From Sipunculus nudus (lineage: Eukaryota > Annelida > Sipuncula > Golfingiida > Sipunculidae): DNA of 64,000 bases. The notes below the pieces were generated by a model. That model ran no database searches and was not told the origin of the DNA. It saw nothing but the letters and a program-made list of their open reading frames with translations. Location of the stretch: assembly GCA_026874595.1 (NCBI GenBank), contig CM049310.1:6758001-6822000 (forward strand), given 5' to 3'. Numbering within the stretch: the stretch's first letter is position 1; the number at the start of each line of letters is the position of its first letter. This document shows positions 23,900 to 33,600 of the stretch, piece after piece. The position numbers were made by a program, and so were the translations under genes.

Positions 23900-24117
23900 T
23901 CGGCCTCTTGCTCGCTCTGAATTTTTGGGTTCCAGTGCCTGTGGATTGTTATTATTGTTCATCTCCTTTTTGGCGTGGCCTAACCCAAAATAACACTCAC
24001 TCGCGCACTCGAGCACTCCGGATATTTATTTCCTACGACTCATGACAGATGGCACCACAAGCGTTCTACCTGAAGTCACGGCCAACAGAAAACGAGGACG
24101 AGAGGTAAACAAACAAG
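23900..24117 (+). promoter_or_regulatory. Probable promoter of the HAD phosphatase-like gene
   Basis: Base composition rises in GC just upstream of the gene's first ATGs, with CpG-bearing motifs such as actcgcgcactcgagcactc (24000-24019). I see no TATA box at a fitting distance. The region ends in aacaagATGGCGGAA, a match to the YY1/TISU-type initiator element known near the start of short-leader housekeeping genes. The transcription start is not determined. Confidence 0.4.
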
Positions 24118-24165
24118 ATGGCGGAAAGTCTAGTTGTCAACATTGGAAAGGTCCGTCTGGTTTGA
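24118..24165 (+). CDS. Short upstream ORF at an ATGGCGG element
   Basis: ATG at 24118 has a strong initiation context (caagATGGCG). It opens a 15-codon frame (MAESLVVNIGKVRLV) that stops at TGA 24163-24165, before and out of frame with the main start at 24212. If the transcript begins upstream of 24118 this would act as an upstream ORF. If transcription starts at or just after it, the motif may be only a YY1/TISU-like initiator. Both readings are inference. Confidence 0.35.
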   Translation: MAESLVVNIGKVRLV

Positions 24166-24211
24166 GACCAAAGTGGTTCGATGTATCTGTGATCTATGCC
24201 AGAACAACAAA

Positions 24212-24495
24212 ATGAGCGGCCCTAAATCTGATTCGAAACTTGCCAAAGATATTGTTCTCCGTTTAACGGAGAAAGGAGTGAAAGTTCTGGCGCTGGATTT
24301 TGATAAGACGATCGTTTCAGTGCACACTGCGGGATTCTGGAAGCAGGGTACACGTAAACTCGCCGAGCACGTGCGTCCGTGTTTTCGTGAGCTCATACAG
24401 GCAGCGTTGGAATCGCCACTACATGTGTGTATAGTCACCTACTCGATGCAACCATTGTTGATTTACGATGTCCTCAAATACGTGCTTCCAAAAAG
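24212..24495 (+). CDS. HAD-superfamily phosphatase-like protein, exon 1
   Basis: ATG at 24212 (context acaaaATGAGC) is the first ATG in this frame. The exon encodes 94 residues plus two bases and ends at donor GTGAGA (24496). Residues about 28-33 read LDFDKT, the HAD motif I (DxD, nucleophile Asp and general acid). VCIVTYS near residues 77-83 supplies the motif II Ser/Thr. HAD enzymes act on phosphate esters through an aspartyl-phosphate intermediate; the substrate here is unknown. The rest of the domain is in the exon at 39323; the AG of the split codon pairs with T there to give Ser. No signal peptide or membrane segment is seen, so it is probably cytosolic or nuclear. Joined length is 223 residues. 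I recognise the superfamily, not a named gene. Confidence 0.85.
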
Positions 24496-24545
24496 GTGAG
24501 ACGCTGATATGTGAAAATCCTCAGGTGTTTTGGTTTTTATTCTAG

Positions 24546-24652
24546 GGGGGGGGGGGGAGGGGGTGGAGGGGGGTAACGTAATTGATCAGGTAACCCTGAT
24601 AACTCACCCTGGAGGTCACGCCCACTTTTAAGACACTGGCCAGGATGGTAGT

Positions 24653-24683
<31 letters not shown>

Positions 24684-24687
24684 GGGG
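24546..24687 (+). repeat. G tracts and (GT)n near the intron start
   Basis: A G run begins at 24546, with G-rich sequence after it. (GT)n at about 24650-24666 leads into 21 consecutive G at 24667-24687. These could form G-quadruplexes in the pre-mRNA close to the 5' splice site. Confidence 0.85.
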
Positions 24688-24908
24688 CTGAGGGGTATAT
24701 ATAGACATGTAACGCTAGGAGGTCACACACCTGTGCACCTCATCAGTAATGAGCTGATTATATCCCTGTGGGATGGTGGTGGCGTGGTTGGTATTATGTA
24801 AAGAGTGGCTACACTTGTAACCTTTTGCTGTTTTTGGAGTCACAAAACCTGTCAACGTGCATTTATTTCCCTTATTTGCCATTCATGAGTTATTTAATTA
24901 TGTTGATA

Positions 24909-24916
24909 TAAATAGT
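24909..24916 (+). repeat. Left 8-bp target duplication of the TIR element
   Basis: TAAATAGT, repeated exactly at 27286-27293 on the other side of the element. Confidence 0.65.
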
Positions 24917-24979
24917 TAGAAGTGTCTATATATATACAGAGTGTCAGAGCCTGGAGAGCCGACAATGCTTTGATTGGTT

Positions 24980-25191
24980 TAGGGACATATCGGCCGCCGT
25001 CGACATCGGCCGCCGGCCTCAAATGGACCATATCGGCCGCCGGCGCCCAGCGGGATGCAATATCGGCCGCCAGCTGCAGTTGCCCACAGGCCTGTATTAA
25101 CTCTGTCAAGTCAACCATATCGGCCGCGGAAAGAACTAGGCTACCATATCGGCCGCCGCTTCCTCATTATACGTTTCGTTGGATAATCTAT

Positions 25192-25225
<34 letters not shown>
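24980..25225 (+). repeat. Left inner arm: ATCGGCCGC array
   Basis: Six copies of ATCGGCCGC, most preceded by acc-at or gac and spaced 14-60 bp apart. A stretch ending gttggataatctatag follows, then (CT)15 at about 25195-25225. The reverse complement lies at 26881-27122. Confidence 0.85.
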
Positions 25226-25229
<4 letters not shown>

Positions 25230-25253
25230 TGTATATATAATGTATATGTATAA

Positions 25254-25260
<7 letters not shown>

Positions 25261-25302
<42 letters not shown>

Positions 25303-25462
25303 CCTACATAAATACTAAAGCATTATAATAAAAATTTTAATAAATTAATAAACCAAATCACCGACTTATCTTAAAAAAAAAGCGAATATAATAAATCAAG
25401 GCTTAACATGAATATATTTTATATAAAAATTAATGTATTTTGATATAAATTATATAAATTAT

Positions 25463-25502
<40 letters not shown>
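25261..25502. repeat. TA microsatellites inside the TIR element
   Basis: (TA)n at 25261-25295 and 25471-25502, with AT-rich sequence between. Two further TA runs lie near 26424-26450 and 26606-26628. Confidence 0.9.
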
Positions 25503-25506
<4 letters not shown>

Positions 25507-25641
25507 TAAACATACTAATTATGCAAGTATTCATCGGGTTATCTTCCAGATAGATAATATTGAATAAAACGCCCTCCAGTGTGACTGCTGTGATGGCTGG
25601 TAGCACCTCAAGTGTAATACAGGAGTGTCAGTTGTGGAATA

Positions 25642-26274
25642 TGAAGAGGCGACCAGAAAAGGGCGGCTTGATTGGATGTGCCAGCCTTGCCGACAGATGG
25701 CGACATCGCCAGCCGAGAATTCCGCCGAAGGTGAAGAACAACAACCTGAACCTGTAGACGAGACCCCAGAGGAAGCAACTACTGCAGCCCCCTAGATCTG
25801 CTTCAGTCCGAACCTGTAGACGAGACCCCGGATCGAGGAAGCAGCTACTGCTGCCCCCATAGATCTGCTTCAGCCCGAACCTGTAGACGAGACCCCGGAG
25901 GAAGCAGTTAATGCAGCCCCAGAGGAAACACCGGCACAGGACGCCAGTCTGTACGCGGAAGACCTCGGTTCCTTCCACGAACCCTAAGCACTGGAAGAAA
26001 GGGACTTGGCCGTTTGGTCAAGTTGCTGCACAAGGAGGCACAGGTTGTGAATATGACAGCCAAACTAGTGTCAAGGGAGCAAGTCTCCAGGATATTGTCA
26101 CGCAGAAGCCGTGACGTAAACAGTCGACTCTTTGCGTTATGTAGAGAGTATGGGGATGGGGAGCGGAGCGCAACCTCTCTCTTGGCTGCAGGTAGCAGAT
26201 TGGTTTGCCCAAAAAAAAGTCTGCAACCCGCGGACGAGCCGCAGCAGAAAGAGGACCAGCAAGTGATCGCCTGA
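25642..26274 (+). pseudogene. Decayed coding region inside the TIR element, function unknown
   Basis: Three open frames follow one another on the plus strand with frame changes. The first is a short basic one from 25642. The second starts at an ATG near 25695 and is acidic; it runs into three tandem units of about 62-67 bp (near 25748, 25810 and 25877) that each encode PEPVDETPEEA-like peptide. The middle unit has a four-base insertion that shifts the frame. The third is a basic, Leu/Arg-rich stretch (about 26000-26271) ending at TGA 26272-26274. It reads as one protein with an acidic repeat and a basic C-terminus, now broken. I see no transposase signature; it may be an accessory gene of the element or a captured host fragment. 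Confidence 0.4.
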
Positions 26275-26875
26275 GCTATTATTTTTCTGTTTTTTTTTTA
26301 AACTTGTGAGATACATGTGTAAATATTCGCTGTGATATCTTTTTTTTTTCATGTACTTTTATATTAGTTTTATGTAGAGGTGATGATGATGCGTATTAGT
26401 AAGTTGGTTTTAGTTAGCTATAATTATATATATATATATATATATATATAGCTTTCCTTGGATTTAAATGAGATTAATGTTTTCCATGTATATTGTTACA
26501 TTTTTTTGTAAATATTCTTTGTAAATATTAGTATAAAGATTTTCTTTTGTTCACACGTTTTAGTAAGATTTTATTGGGTTGGATTTTAGCGTAGAAGTAT
26601 TGTGATATATATATATATATATATATAGTTTATTGAGATGTTGCTGTGATGCTTTTATCATGCAGTAGTTTTGGTCAGTGTTTGTAATGGTTATTGTCAT
26701 TTCTGTTAATAAATGTGTATTTACTGTAATTTGTCGTTTTTCCGATTTGGAGTTTGTGCGTGTTTGAGGTGGAGTTGAAAACGTTTGCAAAATGCTCGTG
26801 GTCACACTGAATAAAAAAAGCTTCAATTCATATAAAATATTGAATGAAAATTTATATGTACATATATACATATAT

Positions 26876-26880
<5 letters not shown>

Positions 26881-26912
<32 letters not shown>

Positions 26913-27285
26913 ATAGATTATCCAACGAAACGTATAATGAGGAAGCGGCGGCCGATATGGTAGCCTAGTTCTTTCCGCGGCCGATATGGTTGACTTGACA
27001 GAGTTAATACAGGCCTGTGGGCAACTGCAGCTGGCGGCCGATATTGCGTCCCGCTGGGCGCCGGCGGCCGATATGGTTCATTTGAGGCCGGCGGCCGATG
27101 TCGACGGCGGCCGATATGTCCCTATACCCTTTGATTGATATGCTTTAACTGATATTACTGAGTGTCGGCCAAGAATCAAGTTAAAGCTGCCTAGACTTTC
27201 CACAGTCCAGCCTCTGCATAGCCGACATTGACTCTCCAGGCTCTGACACTGGGCAGCCAACACTGTCGGCTCCCTAGACACTTCC
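26881..27285 (-). repeat. Right inverted arm of the TIR element
   Basis: (GA)15 at 26881-26910, then the reverse complement of the left inner arm with only isolated differences, then a longer and more diverged outer part. Phrases such as gtgtcagagcctggag occur in both arms (inverted). Confidence 0.8.
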
Positions 27286-27293
27286 TAAATAGT
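27286..27293 (+). repeat. Right 8-bp target duplication of the TIR element
   Basis: TAAATAGT, identical to 24909-24916. Confidence 0.65.
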
Positions 27294-28698
27294 AATATAA
27301 CAATTATCAGTATAAAAAATTAATCAGTGACTATAGCTGTCATTTCATTGAGATATTCTTCTTTGCTTTATTAAAATCAATAATTACTCTAACAGATTAA
27401 ATTTTTAAAGGGACCCAATCACCTTTCTGACCTTTATAAACTAAGGGTTATCCCTTGTTGCTCTTATTAAAATAGGCCAGAAAATGTGGATATTACCGGT
27501 ACTGCACACAGGCTGCTTGTTTTGGTTATATCCACATGTTTATAATATGTCTGGAGCAAAAAGTGCCCTTTCTACCTCCACATATATTTGCAACCTACTA
27601 CCTAGGTTATATATTTTCTTGTTTGTCAGTATTGCTGTGTTTACAAACATGTTGTTGATAAACAAGTTCATACATCTTCCACAAAGGCGTTACAAGAACT
27701 TTTCACAACCAAAATTACCTTTAGATCATTAATATATACACGGAGGAAGCCACAAATCACATACATTTTTATCAAGAGGTAGGTGAATGGGCACCTTTAA
27801 CATTTGTCTGTTCATGTGAATTTTGGGTGAACCTGATTACGTTGTTTATAAATTTATGCTGATTCTAACAGCTATCAAATGTTATTTTTAAGTAAATTGT
27901 GTACATTAATTATAATCCTGCACAGCTGGTAAATGCAGTTAAATAAAAATACAAGTCAAACCCCACAACAATTAAAAAAAAAATGACCCAAATGGCCGCA
28001 AATCTAGGCCTTAAATATTTAATCAACAAAGCCTGAACTCCTATCTGTACTGTGGCTGAGTGGGTTAAGCTGGTTGCTCATAGTCTTTATTATATAGATT
28101 CAGTTGGTAGAAGTTAGAATCAGATGATGTAATTGTAGGCTGGTTTCCAGCAGAGCTCTAGTGTGATGATTAATTTTCGGAAACATTCCATGATGTGAAA
28201 CCAGTTTTAGACTTTCACTTCTTGGAAAATAGATTTTCTGTGTGCTTATATTGCATCTGTAAGGGAATGGTTTAATAATAGCACATGTCATCCTCAACTG
28301 ATTAAATAACTTTTAATGATGATGGAGAACCATGCCTTGACTACCTGAAGCCCTTACCAGGGTGTGAAACACCAATTTTATTGCAATAATTAAAAATTTC
28401 AGTACAATGCTATTTGAGCAATGTGTTTATATGTACTGTTGTTATTATAAGTCCTTACAGCACCAACAAGTTCAGTGTATAAGAATCAACAATCTATAGA
28501 CTCTTGTCTGAGACCTGTCCTATGTATAGACAATTTCCTGATTGTACAATTTGATCTGTTGTGTATTTTTGACTGGGGCCTTACTCATCAGTAATTGAAT
28601 ATAATAAATTGTTGATGTTTTGACATAAAAAATATACACTGTAGTGAAAGTGTTAAAAAGGGTTACTGAAACACATTGTAGTTTTTGGAACCTGGTTT
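27294..28698 (+). other. Unassigned intron sequence
   Basis: AT-rich single-copy sequence. Near 28052 the phrase GTGGCTGAGTGGGTTAAG resembles the A box and D arm of a tRNA-Leu/Ser gene or a tRNA-derived SINE head, but I could not find a matching B box or an acceptor stem. Confidence 0.4.
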
Positions 28699-28702
28699 AT
28701 TA

Positions 28703-29095
28703 TGTAGCAGTAGGGAGGGGAGGGGGATATCTAAGTGGGTTCGAGTTAATAATGCGGACCGGGCTATTAGTTACTGGCAGTTGACACTCTAAGTCGCATG
28801 CCCCTTCACATCCATACAGTAAAATAAAAGGCAGCAGTATAAGATAATAATTTAATACAAAATAAACAAGTACCAGAATACACTTACAGTTAATAACAAT
28901 TGTGCAGGCATTGAGCGATGCTGGCATCGTCCGTGACAAATCAGGCGAGGCTGAGGTGCTGATGTGGTAACTCCACTTCCCCAAAGCTAACAACCCAGTG
29001 AACATAAATCCTCTAATCGTACTCCAATTATCAGTAAATAATCCGAGTATCCCATCTAACAAAATAATTCCAAGAACTGAGCCGCAGCGAACTGT
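28703..29095 (-). repeat. Truncated 3' LTR
   Basis: It is collinear without indels with 31335-31727 (393 bp). The homology stops after gcgaactgt, where protease coding sequence begins. Confidence 0.85.
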
Positions 29096-29551
29096 TTGGC
29101 CGTATACCCTATCTCCAAAGTCCAGGTTCAAATCTGCAGTCCCGGATACTAGTACTTCTTGGTCATTGGCTGCATATAGTCGCACCGGCGTCGCTTTCAA
29201 GGGAGGCCTCTCTTCAAGTTAATCCCAGATATTACTGGATAAAATGGTGTGCTGAGATCCAGTATCTACTAACATTTCTACTATTTTTCCAGTAACATCT
29301 ACACTAACAAACCAACATGGGCTGGAATTTTCTGGCGTCTGGTGTGAAGGAGGCAATAATATTTTATCTGGCCTCACAGCTACGTTGGGGGTCTGGTCTT
29401 TGGCCACAGAACCAGCCCCTTCTAGTTTGATGTCTGGGTCCTCTCTTGTACTTCCGGTCGCCGCTGGCTCCGGTAATGTGAAGTATCGTTGCGGATACCC
29501 CTTCTGGTTCGTCATGGGCACTCGGATCTGAAGTGACCTCTTTGGTGACAT
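29096..29551 (-). pseudogene. Retroviral-type aspartic protease of the LTR element (broken)
   Basis: One frame contains a retropepsin active site of the form LVDTGSQ followed by hydrophobic residues. It stops at TAA 29219-29221 and continues in sense as far as the LTR junction at about 29095. The region downstream of the active site still looks protease-like. Because the rest of pol is deleted and a stop interrupts the frame, it cannot yield a functional polyprotein. The frame overlaps the end of the nucleocapsid frame by about 40 bases, as usual where gag and pol are in different frames. Confidence 0.75.
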
Positions 29552-29808
29552 TCATAACATTCGGCATTCCGGTGATCTTGCCGTTGTCGCCTCGCAGCTT
29601 CCACTTGGTCTTGTTGAATTCTCTGTAGTGTCTGTTGTATGTTCTTGACTTCTATTTGGTTTTGTTGCAGCCTCTGCAGCGTCTGTTGTACGTTTTTGAC
29701 AGCCTCCGTTAACTGTTTTACGTCATCTTCATGCTTGCCGTCGTTTTCTCGATTTGGCTTATCGGCCTGTGCTGAGTAAACGGTTGCCTTCGGTTTGTTA
29801 GGAGTCAA
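29512..29808 (-). pseudogene. Gag nucleocapsid part with CCHC zinc knuckle
   Basis: The frame carries a Gln-rich, heptad-like region (repeated VQQTLQRLQQ pattern, probable coiled coil) followed by a single CCHC zinc knuckle (C-x2-C-x4-H-x4-C, with residues CYECHQRGHFRSEC). Zinc knuckles bind the element's RNA during packaging. The capsid part just upstream is in other frames because of indels. Confidence 0.8.
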
Positions 29809-30308
29809 CCTTTTTGTTGCTAGTCCCTCATTTTGTTCGTATTTTTCCGCTCAGGAGACAGCCAGTTCTACCGTATTTGGCCGACTAAAACGAACATGGC
29901 GCCTTAGATCCGTTGGTTCGAGGTTCTTCACGAACTGGCTAATAACCAGCCGTTCTCTATTTTCTGTGGCGAATGTAGGATAGGCTCGGCTGGCAAATCG
30001 TTGTAAAATTTGTGCGTAGTCTGCAGGTGACTCGTGTAGCTCCCTTCAACACTCCATGAATTGGTATTCATATTACTCCTGTCACTCTCGGGGGCAGAAC
30101 TTTCTCTTGATTTTAGCCACTAAACAATCGTAGTTCCATAAGTCGTTGGCAACCATGTCGCCTAGAAGTCGTTGTGCATCGCCTCTCAAACTAGCTGCTA
30201 AATGCATCGCCTTTTCTACGCGTCCCACAGGTTTATCTTGGCGATGGTCTCAAAGTGCACTCTGTAGTCTGTCCACTCCGTGCCTTTGCCGTCAAATGTA
30301 GCGGGATC
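29809..30308 (-). pseudogene. Frameshifted gag capsid region
   Basis: Read on the minus strand, stretches typical of Ty3/gypsy capsid (an FDGKG-x-EW-like start and an R-x-L-L-G-D-like stretch) appear in different frames, separated by stops and at least two shifts. The last intact gag frame ends at TGA 30309-30311, immediately before the FDGKG-like start. Gag is therefore inactive in this copy. Confidence 0.65.
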
Positions 30309-31118
30309 TCACTGCTTTCTCTCTGCGCGATATGGGGTCGGCGGCAAAGTTGGTTGACGATCGATAATAGGACTCAGAATTCCCTGTCGAGGTGTTTGTA
30401 GATTTCTCTCAGACCAGGTCGTTCTAGGGGGTGAGTTGGCGGTTGCCATGTCAAAAGTAGTCCGTCTCCCCAATCGGGGTTTGTTGGTTGTACTCGTCAT
30501 CCTGAAGTAGTCCGGCCGGCAGTGATCAGGCTGTGTTGTATTCTCTGTAGCAGTGGACAACACAGGTGGCGCTGGTGGATGACTCATCTGGGTTGTTGTG
30601 TTATCGGTCGGGTCAATGACATTTTGCTGCTCCGGTTGACATTTGTTGGCTGTGCTTGTAAGTCTGTAGAATTCGGGCTGGCGGGGTTCAGACTGTGTCA
30701 GATGATCGTAGTTTGTTGACATTATAGGTGGCGCTGATGGATCACTCATTGGTGTTGTCAAGTTTACTGTCGGATCAAAGGCAGTTTGTTTCTCTGGTCG
30801 ACATTTGTTTGCTGTACTTGTCATTCTGTAGAAATCGGGCTGGCGGGGATCAGGCGGTGTCGGATTATCGGGGTCTGTTGAATTTCTCCACGTAGATCTC
30901 GGCTGAATGTTGGTTATTGCAGGTTCAAAAGTAGCTCTATTCTCATCTGTCTCTCTAATCTCTTCATGATATATGTCGGGGATCACAAGTTCGCCTGAAG
31001 TCTCAGCAGTAGCTGTCATACGCTCCTGCTCATCAGCTAAATCTCTCTCCGGTGTGCTGAATAGTGACCTCGTCTGACGTAACAATCTCCCCAGAAGACT
31101 AGTGTTATCTGTTGCCAT
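30309..31118 (-). pseudogene. Gag N-terminal region with three ~45-residue repeats
   Basis: ATG at 31118 opens a 269-codon frame. After a leader of about 85 residues come three tandem repeats, each with a P-x-FYR-x-TSTANK-like core followed by a DPT..TT..MS..AP phrase. The region is Pro/Thr-rich, low in hydrophobics and probably disordered. It stops at TGA 30309-30311, where related elements would run on into capsid. No homology outside gag recognised. Confidence 0.7.
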
Positions 31119-31310
31119 CGTGTATTTATATAGCTAGCGGCATGGGGTACTAAGATATATCTAAGTATAACTAACTATTTAAGCCAGAATTTAATTATAT
31201 AACGGTAAAGCTATTCTCAAAACAAATTTTTTTTTTTTTTTTAAATGAAAAAATACTGCTGCCTGTGTAATTACTAAATAAATTTGGAATAAAGAACTAA
31301 ATATACCCGG

Positions 31311-31328
31311 GCCCCACGTTGGGCACCA
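31311..31328 (-). other. Primer-binding site of the LTR element
   Basis: On the minus strand, TGGTGCCCAACGTGGGGC begins six bases after the end of the 5' LTR. It starts with the TGG expected for pairing to the CCA end of a tRNA. I did not determine which tRNA. Confidence 0.65.
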
Positions 31329-31334
31329 AAAATC

Positions 31335-32028
31335 TGTAGCAGTAGGGAGGGCAGGGGGATATCTAAGTGGGTTCGAGTTAATAATGCAGACCAGGCTATT
31401 AGTTACTGGCAGTTGACACTCTAAGTCGCATGCCGCTTCACATCCATACAGTAAAATAAAAGGCAGCAGTATAAGATAATAATTTAATACAAAATAAACA
31501 AGTACCAGAATACACTTACAGTTAATAACAATTGTGCAGGCATTGAGCGATGCTGGCATCGTCCGTGAAAAATCAGGCGAGGCTGAGGTGCTGATGTGGT
31601 AACTCCACTTCCCCAAAGCTAACAACCCAGTGAACGTAAATCCTCTAATCGTACTCCAATTATCAGTAAATAATCCGAGTATCCCATCTAACAAAATAAT
31701 TCCAAGAACTGAGCCGCAGCGAACTGTAGTCTAGTGATGAAGCGATCGAGATCTGATGTAGCTAGAGAGTAAACTGCGAGCGAACTCCCGATGCTTGAGA
31801 GCGGCCCCCTTAAATACCCTACCAGACACGTGACCCCCGTGCGCCCCTCGGCCCTGCGAAACTCGCACAGGCCGAGTTCCGCACCGCGGAAACTGGCCGG
31901 TCAGACCGACCGAGCTAGTGCTTGCTCCCAGTGGTTATGTAACGGCATCTCGCAGCGTATCCCAGCGTCGCGCACCTGCAAGACACTGAGCGCTGGCAGC
32001 TCTCCCTTACCGATGGGCATTCACTACA
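31335..32028 (-). repeat. Complete 5' LTR, 694 bp
   Basis: It is bounded by TGTAG and CTACA. On the minus strand a TATTTAAG at about 31816-31809, in a GC-rich setting, is a plausible TATA box for the element's promoter. The half nearest the internal region is shared with the truncated LTR. Confidence 0.85.
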
Positions 32029-32032
32029 ATTA

Positions 32033-32727
32033 TATAAAAACCAAATTTAAAATGTTGAGATGGAACAGGAGCCATTTGTTTCGGGATACTAATTTACCAA
32101 ATTGTGACAAGCTTTTATATGTCCTTTATATATATATACATACATATCCATTTATATGTCAATTTTTTAAAAGCATGTTGGGACAAAATAGTTAGATGCA
32201 TTTATTTTTACTTAATAGTACTAGCATAAAACAAAATAGTTTCATTTAAAGCATACTCTTATTATTCTATGTTAAGTTTACACTTTACAGAAAGATGTTA
32301 TATATGTGTTATATATGAATATCAGTGGGAATAATGAAAGCATGATGTATGACAATAAGAAATGTTGCTAATATTGCAGACTCTCTTCTGTATGTATTCA
32401 GAGGAAGTTAACCTCAATTTCTCTTGCAAACAAACTTGTAGAGAGAACATCATATGATACACTTAATGCATAACAACTACCATAGCAAAATTGTTCATGT
32501 CAGTGTGCAATTTGATAACTTAGTGTGATGTTTTTGCATGTATAAAAGCTTTCAGAGAGAAACTTGAGAGTTCTTCTGACCCAGTTGGACTGCCAAAGCT
32601 GCTAATTCAATCCAGGCAGTGCTGTCATTTGAGATACTATGAAGGGGGGGGGGGGGTTAGTTATAGAAATTGGATGGACAGGTGCCAGATTTCTTGTATC
32701 AGTTTAAGTTGTTAGTGCAAGAGTGTG
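32033..32727. other. Unassigned intron sequence
   Basis: AT-rich, with a G run near 32644. No gene or recognised repeat. Confidence 0.4.
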
Positions 32728-33600
32728 TTTTAGCTCAGCTGACTTTAAGTCATCTGAGCTATAGCGATCACTCTTTGTCTGTTGTCCGTCCTTCTATATG
32801 GAATTTTCTAACTTAACATGTAGAGTAGTCCATGAAAAAATCTCCTTGAAAACCTGAAATTAGGTCTCTGTTACCCATATTCTCCGAGCTATGGGCCATG
32901 GAAGTACCCCCACAAATATTCAAAAATTTGAAACAAAAAACCCAGTATCTGAAGAACTAATGCATTGATCACCATGATTCTTTGCATGCATATTTATCCT
33001 GGAGTGTTTTATCAATTCCTGCAAACTGGTGACGCCTGGATGTTTTTGAATTTTTATGCATATTTTTCTCTATTTTTCAAACCTTCAAAAATGTCTACAG
33101 ATGCTACACATTAATAAAAAAAAGTGGTGTTTAGCTCAGCTGACTGAAAATCAACTGAGGTACAGGTATGCTGCTTTGTCTGTCGTTCAACTGGCCATCC
33201 AGTAGCAGGGCCGAATCGTAACTGCTGACCCTAAAAACGTGCAACTAAATATCCAGGGTGGTAAATAATGAATCTTTTTGTAAATCTGAATTTAGGTCAC
33301 TGCGACCTATATCCTCCAAGCTATGGGGCTTGTAAGTAGCCCCCAGAATAATTAAAAAATCTATACAAAACCTCCAGTATCTTGATATTTAATGCATGGA
33401 TAATTGTCATGAATCTTGCAATGAATATTGACCTGGCTTGCAAGACTAGTTTTGTCAGTTCCTGAAAAATGGTGGTGCCATCTGTATTTTTTCTTATTTT
33501 TACAAATATTTTTTTTCACCATAAAATGACAGCAAATGTCAGTTTCTCAGCTGTGGTTTCATCTAGTGTGCCGAAAACTGGTGTGTTTATTGATCGTTAG
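32728..33600 (+). mobile_element. Two short R1-related fragments in tandem
   Basis: R1-like 5' ends occur at 32728 (ttttagctcagctgacttta) and again near 33128 (tttagctcagctgactgaaa). Each is followed by about 400 bp of related but diverged sequence (shared phrases such as ctatgggc, aaatttgaaac and cagtatct). No R1 3' end follows either. Confidence 0.6.

Larger units (their letters stand above)
24917..27285. mobile_element. TIR DNA transposon with sub-repeat arms, 8-bp TSD
   Basis: Long inverted arms (24917-25225 and 26881-27285) enclose a 1.65-kb interior. The outer ends are TAGAAGTGTCT and, inverted, GGAAGTGTCT. The inner 240 bp of the arms are nearly perfect inverted copies with six repeats of ATCGGCCGC, then a unique stretch, then (CT)n or (GA)n. 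An 8-bp direct repeat TAAATAGT flanks the element. The outer parts of the arms have diverged by indels; the right arm is about 100 bp longer. The interior has a decayed coding region but no transposase I recognise. 8-bp duplications occur in hAT, P and a few other superfamilies; the ends do not settle which. Confidence 0.8.
28703..32028 (-). mobile_element. Ty3/gypsy-like LTR retrotransposon with large internal deletion
   Basis: Read on the minus strand: complete 5' LTR (32028 to 31335), primer-binding site, leader, gag (31118 to about 29512), start of pol with protease, then a truncated 3' LTR (29095 to 28703). Both ends are TGTAG/CTACA, and a 4-bp ATTA flanks the element (28699-28702 and 32029-32032). 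Reverse transcriptase, RNase H, integrase, polypurine tract and the first 300 bp of the 3' LTR are missing, so the protease frame runs straight into LTR sequence. The aligned parts of the LTRs differ at only about six of 393 positions, so the insertion is recent. Family assignment rests on the gag/protease layout and the LTR structure. Confidence 0.85.

Noticed and set aside
25628-25978. 116-codon minus-strand frame in the TIR element
   Set aside because: It is antisense to the acidic repeat; its repetitive Cys/Phe-rich pattern mirrors the plus-strand units.
28732-28760. tRNA gene suggested by a ggttcga B-box-like phrase
   Set aside because: It lies in the LTR and recurs in both LTRs; no A box or cloverleaf fits.
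28700-29200. 166-codon minus-strand frame as a membrane protein gene
   Set aside because: It is the protease-LTR fusion product of the deleted LTR element. The hydrophobic part is LTR sequence and recurs in the other LTR (31191-31694).
31191-31694. 167-codon minus-strand frame as a gene
   Set aside because: It lies across the 5' LTR and leader. The same translation occurs in the truncated LTR, so it is a chance open frame in repeat DNA.
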